Below, in pieces: positions 1 through 8,683 of a stretch of DNA of 64,000 nucleotides. The notes under the pieces were generated by a model that made no database searches, had not been told where the DNA came from, and saw only the letters and a list, made by a program, of their open reading frames with translations. Source of the DNA: DATGMS01 sp035303945 (lineage in GTDB: Bacteria; Bacteroidota; Bacteroidia; Cytophagales; Cyclobacteriaceae). Positions within the stretch are counted from its first letter, which is position 1; each line of letters starts with the position of its first letter. Position numbers and translations under genes: made by a program. The stretch is from assembly GCA_035303945.1 (NCBI GenBank), contig DATGQZ010000057.1, forward strand, positions 1 to 64,000. Reading direction: 5' to 3'.

Positions 1-200
1 CCTCCAATGATCCTTCAAAGCTTACCTGCGGCATCAAAACAGGTAGCGTGGCGGCGATCAATGCCCATATGGGTAATGTGGCGTATAAAACGGGTGAGAA
101 AGTGTTTTGGGACGCGTATAAAGGAAAGTTCACCAGCTCTAAAGCCAATAAACTGATGGAAGCGAATTACCACAATGGCTGGAAGCTGCCTAAGGTGTAG
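1..200 (+). CDS. Gfo/Idh/MocA family oxidoreductase, C-terminal end (partial)
   Basis: Only the last 65 residues are in the window, read in the frame that ends with TAG at 198-200; the start lies beyond the left edge. The tail has the wording typical of the C-terminus of secreted Gfo/Idh/MocA dehydrogenases of Bacteroidota (a 'GSVAAINAHMGNVAYKTG' stretch, an aromatic 'VFWDAYKGKF' and a final 'YHNGWKLPKV'). Family members are NAD(P)-dependent oxidoreductases acting on sugars or sugar derivatives. A strong hairpin terminator follows 50 nt later. The family call rests on remembered C-terminal motifs only, since the Rossmann domain is not visible. Confidence 0.7.
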   Translation, partial: SNDPSKLTCGIKTGSVAAINAHMGNVAYKTGEKVFWDAYKGKFTSSKANKLMEANYHNGWKLPKV

Positions 201-248
201 AAGTTAGTTGTGAAATACAAGATTGGAGACCATAAGATTATAAGAAAA

Positions 249-274
249 AGCCAGTCCGTCAGGGCTGGTTTTTT
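249..274. terminator. Bidirectional intrinsic terminator
   Basis: A 7-bp stem (CCAGTCC at 251-257 with GGGCTGG at 262-268, one G-T wobble) has a 4-nt loop. It is followed by six T on the plus strand and preceded by an A-rich run that gives a T-run on the minus strand. It sits between two convergent genes and can serve both. Confidence 0.8.
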
Positions 275-283
275 GGTTAATTG

Positions 284-1219
284 TTATCTTTTATTTCTCC
301 TGCGAAAGCTTTCATAATAACCTTGGATCTGCTCACGACTCAGATCTTTGTGCACTAAAATCTGATTCCTGAAAGACAGGCTTTTTCCTTTTTCTATCGC
401 AATAGGATCCTTGCCGGGAAAGGCCATATTCTGCATGCTTTTGGCACTTCTTAATATCCATCCTTTGTAGGAGGGCAGCTGGTCAGGTTCGCCCATAATG
501 ACAATACCGGAGGGAAGCTCCGTGCCCGGATCAAAGGTACCCTTCATATTCATCCAAGGCCCGGCTTGTACGGGAAGGTTGTGGGGCTCCACTTTGCCTT
601 CAGTAGATTCAAACACAATATCCTCGGGAAGAAAAAATCTGGGGGAAAATCCGCCATAGCCTTTGGCATCTTCCGAGCCGCCGATCTCGACGCCATCTAC
701 TAAAGCCGTAAGTTCAATATCAAACGTTAGGGCAAAGACATCCTCTTCCAGCCGCTCAAATTCTATCATTAAATCTTCTTGGACAACGGCTTGGTTATTA
801 GATGTTTGGATCCAGTTAATTCGAGCTTTTATTGTAGCTTGGTTCTTCTTGGTTTTGGTGCTGGTTTTCTCTACTTTCCAATCAAGTCCTTCGCTTATCC
901 ATGGATCACCCACGCGTTTTCCTTCCGCATATAACTGGTGCCATGCCCAAAATATGCCGTGATGATGCAGGTGATCATCCGGAAAATCCTCCGTCAAAAC
1001 TTCACCTTCGAGACCATACAAGGGGTGCACGTAATTGGAGCGGGGATATTTGCCGTTCAAGGATTTGGTGGCAGTTTGATAGAAAAAGCGAGGTTGTTGA
1101 TTCTCCTCTAGGAGGATGCCATTTGCTGTTTTCTTAAACTGGAAGTTTTGGGAATAGGTAGGAATAGCAAGGCAGGGAAGTGCCAAAAGAATAAAAGATA
1201 GATAGCGGCTGGTATTCAT
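284..1219 (-). CDS. DUF6807 (PmoA-like) family secreted protein
   Basis: This 311-residue protein begins with a signal peptide (about residues 1-24, hydrophobic core then 'TYSQ'). It carries the histidine cluster of the DUF6807 family: H83 and H85-H87 in 'DDHLHHHGIFWAWHQ', with H94. The family is often labelled 'PmoA' from an old link to methane oxygenase, but no such activity is established. In Bacteroidota it commonly neighbours Gfo/Idh/MocA dehydrogenases and sugar-use genes, which fits the oxidoreductase tail to the left. It may act on carbohydrates in the periplasm; that is inference. The ATG at 1219 gives a clean signal peptide, so the start is convincing. The gene converges on the left-hand oxidoreductase and shares its terminator. 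Confidence 0.8.
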   Translation of the reverse strand: MNTSRYLSFILLALPCLAIPTYSQNFQFKKTANGILLEENQQPRFFYQTATKSLNGKYPRSNYVHPLYGLEGEVLTEDFPDDHLHHHGIFWAWHQLYAEGKRVGDPWISEGLDWKVEKTSTKTKKNQATIKARINWIQTSNNQAVVQEDLMIEFERLEEDVFALTFDIELTALVDGVEIGGSEDAKGYGGFSPRFFLPEDIVFESTEGKVEPHNLPVQAGPWMNMKGTFDPGTELPSGIVIMGEPDQLPSYKGWILRSAKSMQNMAFPGKDPIAIEKGKSLSFRNQILVHKDLSREQIQGYYESFRRRNKR

Positions 1220-1285
1220 TGCAGTGGTTACTAGGGATTATTGTGTCAACAATTTAAATTAAACATTCTCATTCATTTTAAAAAA

Positions 1286-1319
1286 CTGGAGCCGCAAAAT
1301 TCGAATTTTGCGGCTCCAG
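1286..1319 (-). terminator. Terminator of the transketolase operon (perfect 34-nt palindrome)
   Basis: The 34 bases are a perfect palindrome with no unpaired centre (CTGGAGCCGCAAAATTC followed by its exact complement). On the minus strand the hairpin is followed by TTTTTT (the A-run at 1280-1285). It lies 22 nt after the stop of the transketolase C-terminal gene, where an intrinsic terminator is expected. Confidence 0.85.
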
Positions 1320-1341
1320 CAGCTCCCTTTGGAACAGAAGT

Positions 1342-2310
1342 TTATTTTCTTTCCAACGCTTTTTTCACCGCTTTAACGATGTTTGCTGCATTTAGCCCGT
1401 ATTTTTCCAGCAGTTGATCTGGTGTTCCAGACTCGCCAAAGGAGTCATCCACGCCGACATATTCCATAGGGGCTGGATTGTTTCTAGCTAGTGTTTGCGC
1501 TATAGAATCCCCCAAGCCACCGTTATATTGGTGTTCCTCAGCTGAGACACAACAGCCGGTCTTTGCCACAGATTCCAGTATTGCCTCTGTATCTAAAGGC
1601 TTGATGGTGTGTATATTGATTACCTCAGCGCTAATGCCTTCTTCCCGCAACATCGCTTCCGCTACTACTGCCTCCCAAACAAGGTGTCCGGTCGCGAAAA
1701 TCGTAACGTCATTGCCGTCAATCATTTTCCATGCTTTTCCAATTTCAAATTTTTGATCAGCAGGCGTGAAGATAGGCCAGCTTGGACGCCCAAATCGCAG
1801 ATATACAGGGCCTTCATACTCAGCTATAGCAATGGTAGCGGCCTTGGTTTGGTTGTAGTCACAAGGATTAATTACCGTCATATTCGGCAACATTTTCATC
1901 ATACCTACATCCTCCAGTATTTGGTGGGTAGCACCGTCCTCACCTAATGTCAAACCGGCGTGAGAAGCACAAATCTTCACGTTTTTATCCGAATAGGCGA
2001 TAGACTGTCGGATTTGGTCATAAACCCGGCCAGTGGAGAAATTGGCGAAAGTACCGGTAAAAGGGATTTTTCCACCAATGGTCAAACCAGCAGCAATGCC
2101 CATCATGTTGGCTTCAGCAATACCGACTTGGAAGAAGCGACTCGGAAATTCTTTTTGAAAAGCTCCCATTTTTAAGGAACCGATCAGGTCCGCACAAAGG
2201 GCGACCACATTTTCATTGCGACGGCCGGCTTCCAGCAAGCCATCTCCGAAACCAGAGCGGGTGTCTTTCTTTTCGGTGTAGGTATATTTTGTATCTAATG
2301 TCTTTTCCAT
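1342..2310 (-). CDS. Transketolase, C-terminal subunit
   Basis: This is the pyrimidine-binding and C-terminal half of a split transketolase, 322 residues. E66 in 'VGIAEANMMGIAAG' is the glutamate that activates thiamine diphosphate, and the C-terminal 'GTPDQLLEKYGL' is typical. With the subunit encoded by the next gene upstream (28 nt apart) it should form the enzyme that moves two-carbon ketol units in the non-oxidative pentose phosphate pathway. The two halves add up to 605 residues, a little under the usual single-chain enzyme of about 660. Split forms are known in many bacteria and archaea. A related alternative is a 1-deoxyxylulose-5-phosphate synthase-like pair, but the lengths and motifs favour transketolase. 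Confidence 0.92.
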   Translation of the reverse strand: MEKTLDTKYTYTEKKDTRSGFGDGLLEAGRRNENVVALCADLIGSLKMGAFQKEFPSRFFQVGIAEANMMGIAAGLTIGGKIPFTGTFANFSTGRVYDQIRQSIAYSDKNVKICASHAGLTLGEDGATHQILEDVGMMKMLPNMTVINPCDYNQTKAATIAIAEYEGPVYLRFGRPSWPIFTPADQKFEIGKAWKMIDGNDVTIFATGHLVWEAVVAEAMLREEGISAEVINIHTIKPLDTEAILESVAKTGCCVSAEEHQYNGGLGDSIAQTLARNNPAPMEYVGVDDSFGESGTPDQLLEKYGLNAANIVKAVKKALERK

Positions 2311-2338
2311 GCTTAAGATTAGTTTGAAGAGGTGGGAA

Positions 2339-3190
2339 TTAATAATCCCCTAAGGTTTCCGGAACTTGAGCCAATGCTTTTTCCAATTGTTCATCGTTAG
2401 GTGCTACGCCATGCCATTTGTGGGTGGCAGTCATGAAGTCAACCCCATAGCCCATTTCGGTATGCAACAGATTTAGGACAGGACGACCATTTTCCAAAAG
2501 ATCCTTTGCAACGTTCAATTGCGTGACTACCTCCTGAATGTCATTGCCGTTTTTGGTTTCAATCACCTGCCAGCCAAAAGCTTCCCATTTGTCTTTAAGG
2601 CTGCCCAAATCCATCACCAACTCTGTTGGCCCATCAATTTGTTGCCTGTTCAAATCTATTGAAGCAATGATATTGTTCAGTTTTCGGTTAGGCGCATACA
2701 TGGCAGCTTCCCAGATTTGGCCTTCCTGCTGTTCTCCATCTCCCATCAGCACATATACCAGTCCCGGATCATTATTTATTTTCTTTGCATGCGCAGCACC
2801 GATTGCCACTGACAAACCCTGACCTAAGGAGCCAGAAGCAACCCTTATACCTGGAAGATGTTCTTCTACCGCAGGATGCCCCTGCAACCTGCTATTAATT
2901 TTCCTGAAGGTTTTCAATTCATCCACTTCAAAATATCCCGACCTGGCCAATACACTATACCAAACGGGGGAAATATGGCCGTTGGAAAGGAAGAATAGAT
3001 CTTCACCATGGCCATCCATATTAAAATCCGGATTGTGCTTCATCTGGTTGAAATAGAGCGCTACAAAAAATTCTGTACAGCCCAATGAAGCCCCTGGATG
3101 TCCGGACTGCACCGCATGTACCATCCGTAAGATATCCCGTCGGACTTGGGAACAGGTGTCTTTGAGTTGGTTAATTGAAAGTTTTTCCAT
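2339..3190 (-). CDS. Transketolase, N-terminal subunit
   Basis: This is the diphosphate-binding half of the split transketolase, 283 residues. The cofactor motif starts at GDG (residues 150-152) and ends at N181 in 'SIDLNRQQ'. H31 in 'GHPGASLGC' and H72 in 'SNGHISPVWY' are substrate or cofactor histidines of the family. It acts with the product of the following gene in the cytoplasm. It starts 10 nt after the peroxiredoxin stop, so the three genes (bcp-tktA-tktB order) read as one operon. Confidence 0.92.
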   Translation of the reverse strand: MEKLSINQLKDTCSQVRRDILRMVHAVQSGHPGASLGCTEFFVALYFNQMKHNPDFNMDGHGEDLFFLSNGHISPVWYSVLARSGYFEVDELKTFRKINSRLQGHPAVEEHLPGIRVASGSLGQGLSVAIGAAHAKKINNDPGLVYVLMGDGEQQEGQIWEAAMYAPNRKLNNIIASIDLNRQQIDGPTELVMDLGSLKDKWEAFGWQVIETKNGNDIQEVVTQLNVAKDLLENGRPVLNLLHTEMGYGVDFMTATHKWHGVAPNDEQLEKALAQVPETLGDY

Positions 3191-3200
3191 GTGGAAAGGA

Positions 3201-3650
3201 TTATTTAAGTATTTGTGATGAATGTTCTTTGGTATTTACCTTGGCAATGATGTCTTCGATCATCCCTTTTTCATCAATGATGAACGTAGTCCTTGCCGTA
3301 CCCATGTATTTTCTCCCAAACATCTGTTTTTCAACCCAGGTATGGTAGTCATGGTGTACTGATAGGTCCTCGTCCACTAACAAAGGGAAGGGCAGGTTTT
3401 GCTTTTCAGCAAATTTTTTATGTGATTTTTGGGAATCTGAGCTGATACCCAGAACCTGATAGCCGGCAGCTTGCAAGGCCTCATAGTTGTCCCTGAGGTT
3501 GCAGGCTTGGGCAGTGCATCCGGGCGTATTATCCTTAGGGTAGAAGTAGAGTACCACTTTCTTCCCCTGTAAATCAGATAGCCTGATGGTATTGCCATCC
3601 TGATTCTGTAAAGCAAAATCAGGTGCTTTATCACCAATTTGTAAAGACAT
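3201..3650 (-). CDS. bcp: Thioredoxin-dependent thiol peroxidase (Bcp-type peroxiredoxin)
   Basis: A 149-residue cytoplasmic peroxiredoxin of the AhpC/TSA Bcp subfamily that reduces hydrogen peroxide and organic peroxides using thioredoxin. The peroxidatic cysteine is C45 in 'PGCTAQAC' and the resolving cysteine is C50, five residues later, as in classical two-cysteine Bcp. The length is normal and the start ATG at 3650 gives the usual N-terminus 'MSLQIGDKAPDF'. It is the first gene of the operon with the two transketolase genes, so its promoter should lie in 3651-3765. I see no clear TAnnTTTG box there. Confidence 0.93.
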   Translation of the reverse strand: MSLQIGDKAPDFALQNQDGNTIRLSDLQGKKVVLYFYPKDNTPGCTAQACNLRDNYEALQAAGYQVLGISSDSQKSHKKFAEKQNLPFPLLVDEDLSVHHDYHTWVEKQMFGRKYMGTARTTFIIDEKGMIEDIIAKVNTKEHSSQILK

Positions 3651-3765
3651 GTTCTCTATTTTTGTGTTCGGGGCTGTCTACGCGGATAATCATTTATCCA
3701 AAAGAAGGACATCCCCATTTCATTTATTGACTTTGCAAGTTTAAGAAATAATCACCTGATTTGAG

Positions 3766-5637
3766 CTATAATCGGCTTTGATATACTGCCTCATTTCCGG
3801 CATTATCTCTTACCTTTAAAACAACTTCTCCTTTAAAAGGTTTGTTTTCCAACTTTTCGGACCAGATCAAAGCTTGTTTATACTCATAGCGCATGAGCAC
3901 CCATTCCCCATCCACATGCGCTTCAAAGCTGTTGATGCCCGAAAGATTGTCGCTGATCGTAAAGCGCAACTCATTAGCATTCACCCTCACAGGATTGATC
4001 CTAGGTGGAACAGAATCTTCTGCAAGCACAAAGGTACCCAGACTATTGGTATGAAAGCGGATAAAATCACCATCCCAGATTCCCCCCATAAAGCGTTTGC
4101 TTCCATTACTGTTTTGCAGATAAACTCGGGCGTTTTGTCTATTGCCCTCATATCCGACAGCGTCCATTGTAATTGCTATACTCCCCCTGAGATATTCCGA
4201 GGAATTGTTGATGGTGAGTGTGGGTTCGCCAGTAGCTCCTTGATCTTCAATTCGTAAATAGAGATCGTCCAACAGAGACTTTTCATCAAACAGTAGGGAG
4301 GTCTTTCCGTCCGAGAACGAAAAACTTGATTGAAAGGGAATTTTTGCTTTAGCTGCTGGGACAAGTATTTCTGTGCATACATCAATGGAATCAGGAATGC
4401 CGTATTCCATATCCCATAGGTAGGTTCGTTTGTTGCTTCCTTCATAGGCCAGAGGAATTTCTACTCCGTAGCCATTGACATAGAATTTAGCCAAGGTGCC
4501 TTGATTGGATGGAGGTGCATTGACAATCAGAATGTTACTTTCATAGGCAAAGGTGTTATTTCCCGCAGTAGTGTTTAGCTTACCTAATTGCTCGGACGGA
4601 GTCTCACCTTTGAAATGGATCCTCAGCTGGGTCTGGTTACCATAAGCATCTTTCACACGGATATAGGCCGTTTTTTCCTCACCCGGTATGGCATTGATGG
4701 CCCCACTTAACACTTCTCCCGGCTGGTAAAAGTGGAATAGGTTATTTGCCCGTTTATACAAACGGGTAAAGCTATTCCGGTAGGTATGGCTTAATAGAAA
4801 GCGTCCTAGATTAAAATCTACTCGGTCAATGTCTATCGAAAAGGTCAAGCTGTCATTTTCGTACAACTCAAAAGTGGGAAACCCCACAGGATTGTACATG
4901 TCGTCAAGCTTATCAAATCCTCTTAGTTCAATGCCCACTTTACCGCTAATTGCTATCGGTTCCTTGACATAGAATTCACCTCCATCATAATGCACGGAGA
5001 ATTCTTCCCTTTCGAATTTCCCATTTATCCGGCTGTCTATGTTCAAGGGGCTGACAGCTATTTTGGTGATGGTAGGAGGGGTGTTGTCCACAATCTCTTT
5101 GAATTCGAATTTCAAGGGATCGATAGCTCTATCAAGAGAATCCCTAATCTCGAAATGCAGATGGGGTCCCCCGGAACTTCCGGTATTGCCGGAATAGGCA
5201 ATTACATCACCTTTTTTGACGGGGAAAGTCGTTTCATCCAGATACAGTTCCAACTCGTTCTTTTGAGCTTGGTACATTTCTTCCCGAATATACTTGGCAA
5301 GGGCAGGAGCAAATTCCCGCAAATGAGCATACACGGTGATTTGACCGTTGTTATGTCTCAGGTAAAGAATATTGCCATATCCAAAGGAGGAAATCTTCAT
5401 CCGCTGAACAAAGCCATCGGCAGCAGCATGCACCGGTAGCCCCTGCCGTCCATCAGTTTTGATATCCAGACCGGTATGAAAATGGTTAGGTCTGATCTCG
5501 CTCATATTCCCCGCAAGATAATTTCGCTCACCCGGTTTTATGGGAAAGAGATAATACCCTTTTTCAATCTGCGAATAGGAGGGGTTGCTAAGCCAAAAAA
5601 AGAATAAAAAAGCGAGGAAAAGCTTATTTAACGTCAA
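3766..5637 (-). CDS. M23 family metallopeptidase, secreted
   Basis: A secreted zinc peptidase of the LytM/M23 type, about 620 residues. No ATG fits. The reading frame opens with several TTG codons (5673, 5661, 5643, 5637), and the one at 5637 gives a compact signal peptide ('MTLNKLFLAFLFFFWLSN') with only a 14-nt overlap with the upstream hydrolase gene. Counting from the 5673 TTG, the metal motif HxxxD is H66-D70 ('HFHTGLD'), H117 follows, and the HxH motif is H171-H173 ('GGPHLHFEI'). The long C-terminal part (about 400 residues) looks like beta-sandwich domains and has no peptidase motif. Such enzymes cut peptidoglycan peptide bridges in the periplasm. The start is uncertain; the family is not. 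Confidence 0.88.
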   Translation of the reverse strand: MTLNKLFLAFLFFFWLSNPSYSQIEKGYYLFPIKPGERNYLAGNMSEIRPNHFHTGLDIKTDGRQGLPVHAAADGFVQRMKISSFGYGNILYLRHNNGQITVYAHLREFAPALAKYIREEMYQAQKNELELYLDETTFPVKKGDVIAYSGNTGSSGGPHLHFEIRDSLDRAIDPLKFEFKEIVDNTPPTITKIAVSPLNIDSRINGKFEREEFSVHYDGGEFYVKEPIAISGKVGIELRGFDKLDDMYNPVGFPTFELYENDSLTFSIDIDRVDFNLGRFLLSHTYRNSFTRLYKRANNLFHFYQPGEVLSGAINAIPGEEKTAYIRVKDAYGNQTQLRIHFKGETPSEQLGKLNTTAGNNTFAYESNILIVNAPPSNQGTLAKFYVNGYGVEIPLAYEGSNKRTYLWDMEYGIPDSIDVCTEILVPAAKAKIPFQSSFSFSDGKTSLLFDEKSLLDDLYLRIEDQGATGEPTLTINNSSEYLRGSIAITMDAVGYEGNRQNARVYLQNSNGSKRFMGGIWDGDFIRFHTNSLGTFVLAEDSVPPRINPVRVNANELRFTISDNLSGINSFEAHVDGEWVLMRYEYKQALIWSEKLENKPFKGEVVLKVRDNAGNEAVYQSRL

Positions 5638-6235
5638 ATTCAAGAAGTTTTTGATCTTCAATAAAAGCTTCAAGCCTGTCTCCGATGTTGACTTTGCTCA
5701 CACCAGCGGGCGTTCCCGTATAGATCAGGTCTCCTTTCTTCAACGTAAAAAATTGCGAAACGTATTCAATGATCACCCCAAAATCGTAGAGCATCAAAGA
5801 AGTATTTCCCTTTTGGCGTAACTCGCCGTTAACATTTAAATGGAAATTGATGTTTTGTAGGTCAGGAAACTGGCTTTTGGGAAGAAATTGTCCAATGGGA
5901 GCGGATCCGTTGAAGGCTTTGGCTATTTCCCATGGAAGGCCCTTCTCTTTGCAGTGTTGCTGCAGATCACGGGCCGTAAAGTCTATTCCTATACCTATTT
6001 CTTCATAATATTGATGTGCGAAAGCCTTTTTAATGTACTTTCCGTTTTTGCTGATTTTTAATACCAGTTCCACTTCATGGTGGATGTTTTCCGAAAAGTC
6101 CGGATGATAAAAAGGCTCATTATTTTTAAGCACTGCGGTTTCAGGCTTCAAGAAAACAACGGGTGAGGAGGGCTTTTCATTTTTCAGTTCCTCAATATGA
6201 GCGGCATAGTTTCTGCCTATAGCGATGATTTTCAT
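5624..6235 (-). CDS. Fumarylacetoacetate hydrolase family protein (acylpyruvase-like)
   Basis: A single-domain FAH fold protein of 203 residues. The metal ligands are visible as E54 and E56 in 'HHEVELVLK' and D85 in 'GIGIDFTARD'; the 'YTGTPAGV' loop near the C-terminus is also typical. The family hydrolyses or decarboxylates acylpyruvates, oxaloacetate and related beta-diketo acids in the cytoplasm, and the short form without an extra N-terminal domain resembles human FAHD1. The exact substrate cannot be read from sequence. Its 3' end overlaps the start of the M23 gene, so the two are probably co-transcribed. Confidence 0.88.
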   Translation of the reverse strand: MKIIAIGRNYAAHIEELKNEKPSSPVVFLKPETAVLKNNEPFYHPDFSENIHHEVELVLKISKNGKYIKKAFAHQYYEEIGIGIDFTARDLQQHCKEKGLPWEIAKAFNGSAPIGQFLPKSQFPDLQNINFHLNVNGELRQKGNTSLMLYDFGVIIEYVSQFFTLKKGDLIYTGTPAGVSKVNIGDRLEAFIEDQKLLEFDVK

Positions 6236-6421
6236 GTAATTAGGGTTTGTTGGCTAAACCAGATGGTATTCCGGTTTCATTTTGCAAAGAAACCAGTTTC
6301 ATTCTATTTAAAAAATATTTTTCTGTGAACAGGGGATGGCTATGGGCAACGGTTTGTTTAGCCGTTTCTCATGCGGAGCCTAGGTGAATGAAGCGCTTTA
6401 TTTACCGGGAATAAAACAAAT

Positions 6422-6447
6422 AGATTAGGTAATCTTATCTATATTTA
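6422..6447. promoter_or_regulatory. Inverted repeat and near-consensus -7 box upstream of the PQQ dehydrogenase
   Basis: AGATTA-GG-TAATCT (6422-6435) is a 6-bp inverted repeat with a 2-nt spacer. It is followed by TATATTTA (6440-6447), one base off the Bacteroidota -7 consensus TAnnTTTG. It lies about 30 nt before the ATG at 6476 in the intergenic region between divergent genes. An operator and promoter role is inference; no -33 TTG element is evident. Confidence 0.3.
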
Positions 6448-6469
6448 ATGGAAAGTTGATAAGAACCCA

Positions 6470-8683
6470 GTGACCATGTATGAAAAGCTTTTTTATAAAG
6501 TAATACCCAATTGTTTTAACCTGATTTGCCCTTCTTTTTCCACAGACATGCTGCTGTGGCTTGCGATAGGGTTGGGTTTCTCCTGCCAGCATCAGGCTGA
6601 CCAGCCCTCAAGATCAATCACCACTTGGGAAATTTATCGAGGCACCGAAGACGCGCATCAGTTCTCTGATCTTAATCAAGTCAATAAGGAGAATGTGCAT
6701 TTGTTGGAGCCCGCATGGATTTTCCGCACAGGTGACAATACCGAGAGAGCTCCCATGGAGTGTAATCCCATTATCATCGATAAAACCATGTATCTCACCT
6801 CGGCTGCTTTGGACTTGATCGCAGTAAATGCTCTCACGGGAAAGCCAGTATGGCGGTTTAAGACAGCAGAAAAAAACAGTGGCGTCAATCGCGGCGTGAC
6901 CTACTTTGATGATGGCGAAGGGGGAAGGCTATTTTTTGCCGTTGACTACAAATTATATGCGCTCCATGCAGAGACGGGATTGTTGGTAACCAGTTTTGGT
7001 TCTGATGGCTGGATCGACCTAAGGCGTGATCTGGGTAAAGATCCAGCGTCCTTATCCGTAACCTTGACTTCTCCAGCGGCTATATACGAAAACCTGCTGA
7101 TACTGGGATCAGCTACTGGGGAGGGTTATGATGCCTCACCGGGACATCTTCGCGCGTATAATGTGTTTTCCGGCGAATTGGAATGGATTTTTCACACCAT
7201 TCCCCAGCCGGGCCAGTTTGGCTATGACACTTGGCATTGGGTGGAAGGAGAGAATTACGGAGGGACCAACAATTGGGGAGGATTGAGCATCGATAAAAAG
7301 AAGGGTTGGGTATATGCTGCCTTGGGTTCACCCGTCTACGATTTTTATGGAGCCAATAGAAAGGGAGCTAATTTATACGGCAATTCTATAGTGGCTTTGG
7401 ATGCAAAAACGGGAGCAAAGCAATGGAATTACCAAACGGTAAAACACGATATCTGGGATTATGATCTTCCGGCAGCACCTACTTTAGTAGATCTGGAAGT
7501 AGAAGGAAAGCCACTCCACGCCTTGATACAACCTACTAAAATGGGTGAGTTGATCTTGCTGGATAGGTACACGGGCCGTCCGTTGCTGAATCCTGAAGAA
7601 AAATCAGTGCCTGCTTCCAACGTCCCCGGTGAAGAAGCATTCCCCACTCAGGCATTTGATCAAGGCATACTGGTAGTGCGCCAGGAATTCGATAGTACAA
7701 CGATAACTAACATATCCCCTGAAGCTGCTGACTATGTAAAGAGGGAAATGCGGAAGTACAGAAATGAAGGCATGTACACGCCACCAAGCATGGAGGGAAC
7801 CTTGACCATGCCTGCCACCAGAGGAGGCATACTGTGGGGAGGGCTGTCTTACGACCGCCATAACAACATGATTTACGTGAATGCCAACGAGATCCCGATG
7901 ATTCTACAGATGAAAAAGGTGGAAGAGGCTGGTGAAAAAGGTGCATTGTCCGGATATGCTGTTTATATGACCAATTGTGCCAGCTGCCACGGAAGTAACA
8001 AGGAGGGACAAAAAGATAGCTATCCTTCTTTACGCAATTTGGAAGAAAAGCTTAGCGATACGGAGATTCATTCCATTATTGAAAAAGGGAAGGGGCTGAT
8101 GCCCGCCTTCGCGCAGTTGGATGAGGCTGAAATAGATGCCTTATTGGCCTTTCTTAAAGATTCGACGGCTGGTTCTGAAAAAGACCCTCCATCTGCCGCC
8201 AAGAACATCGAACGCTACGTGCTGAACGGCTACAGATTGTTTACCGATCAAGACGGTTTTCCTGCAAATCGTCCTCCCTGGGGTACTTTAAACGCGGTGG
8301 ACTTGACTACCATGACGGTCAAGTGGAAGGTGCCACTAGGAACTTATCCCGAATTGAAGAAGAAAGGCATAGCGGATACAGGTACGCAGAACTTCGGCGG
8401 CTGTGTAGCTACCGCAGGTGGTTTAGTGTTTATAGGTGGATCAGCCGATGAAATGTTTAGGGCTTTTGATGCGGAGACGGGTGAGGTACTTTGGGAATAC
8501 AAACTTTCCGCGGGTGGTTATGCAGTTCCATCTGTTTACCAGGTGGACGGCAAACAATATGTCGTGATTGCCGCAGGAGGTGGTAACCGATTAGGAACGC
8601 CTACAGGTGATGCTTTTTATGCCTTTGCATTGCCTGACAAAGTACTATCCCAAGCTTTGGATCCAGATGCTGAGGTATACTGA
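6470..8683 (+). CDS. PQQ-dependent dehydrogenase with internal cytochrome c domain, probable lipoprotein
   Basis: A quinoprotein with the beta-propeller of the membrane glucose/quinate dehydrogenase class. The motif 'KHDIWDYDLPAAPTLVD' matches the catalytic-aspartate segment of that class, and there is no vicinal CC disulfide of methanol dehydrogenases. A c-type cytochrome domain is inserted between propeller blades: CxxCH at C503, C506 and H507, with a likely Met ligand in 'KGLMPAF'. The polypeptide can oxidise a sugar or alcohol and pass electrons through its own heme. The start is unclear: GTG at 6470, ATG at 6476, or ATG at 6548. The 6548 start puts 'LGFSC' directly after a hydrophobic stretch, which reads as a lipobox. 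No PQQ synthesis genes are in the window. Confidence 0.88.
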   Translation: MTMYEKLFYKVIPNCFNLICPSFSTDMLLWLAIGLGFSCQHQADQPSRSITTWEIYRGTEDAHQFSDLNQVNKENVHLLEPAWIFRTGDNTERAPMECNPIIIDKTMYLTSAALDLIAVNALTGKPVWRFKTAEKNSGVNRGVTYFDDGEGGRLFFAVDYKLYALHAETGLLVTSFGSDGWIDLRRDLGKDPASLSVTLTSPAAIYENLLILGSATGEGYDASPGHLRAYNVFSGELEWIFHTIPQPGQFGYDTWHWVEGENYGGTNNWGGLSIDKKKGWVYAALGSPVYDFYGANRKGANLYGNSIVALDAKTGAKQWNYQTVKHDIWDYDLPAAPTLVDLEVEGKPLHALIQPTKMGELILLDRYTGRPLLNPEEKSVPASNVPGEEAFPTQAFDQGILVVRQEFDSTTITNISPEAADYVKREMRKYRNEGMYTPPSMEGTLTMPATRGGILWGGLSYDRHNNMIYVNANEIPMILQMKKVEEAGEKGALSGYAVYMTNCASCHGSNKEGQKDSYPSLRNLEEKLSDTEIHSIIEKGKGLMPAFAQLDEAEIDALLAFLKDSTAGSEKDPPSAAKNIERYVLNGYRLFTDQDGFPANRPPWGTLNAVDLTTMTVKWKVPLGTYPELKKKGIADTGTQNFGGCVATAGGLVFIGGSADEMFRAFDAETGEVLWEYKLSAGGYAVPSVYQVDGKQYVVIAAGGGNRLGTPTGDAFYAFALPDKVLSQALDPDAEVY

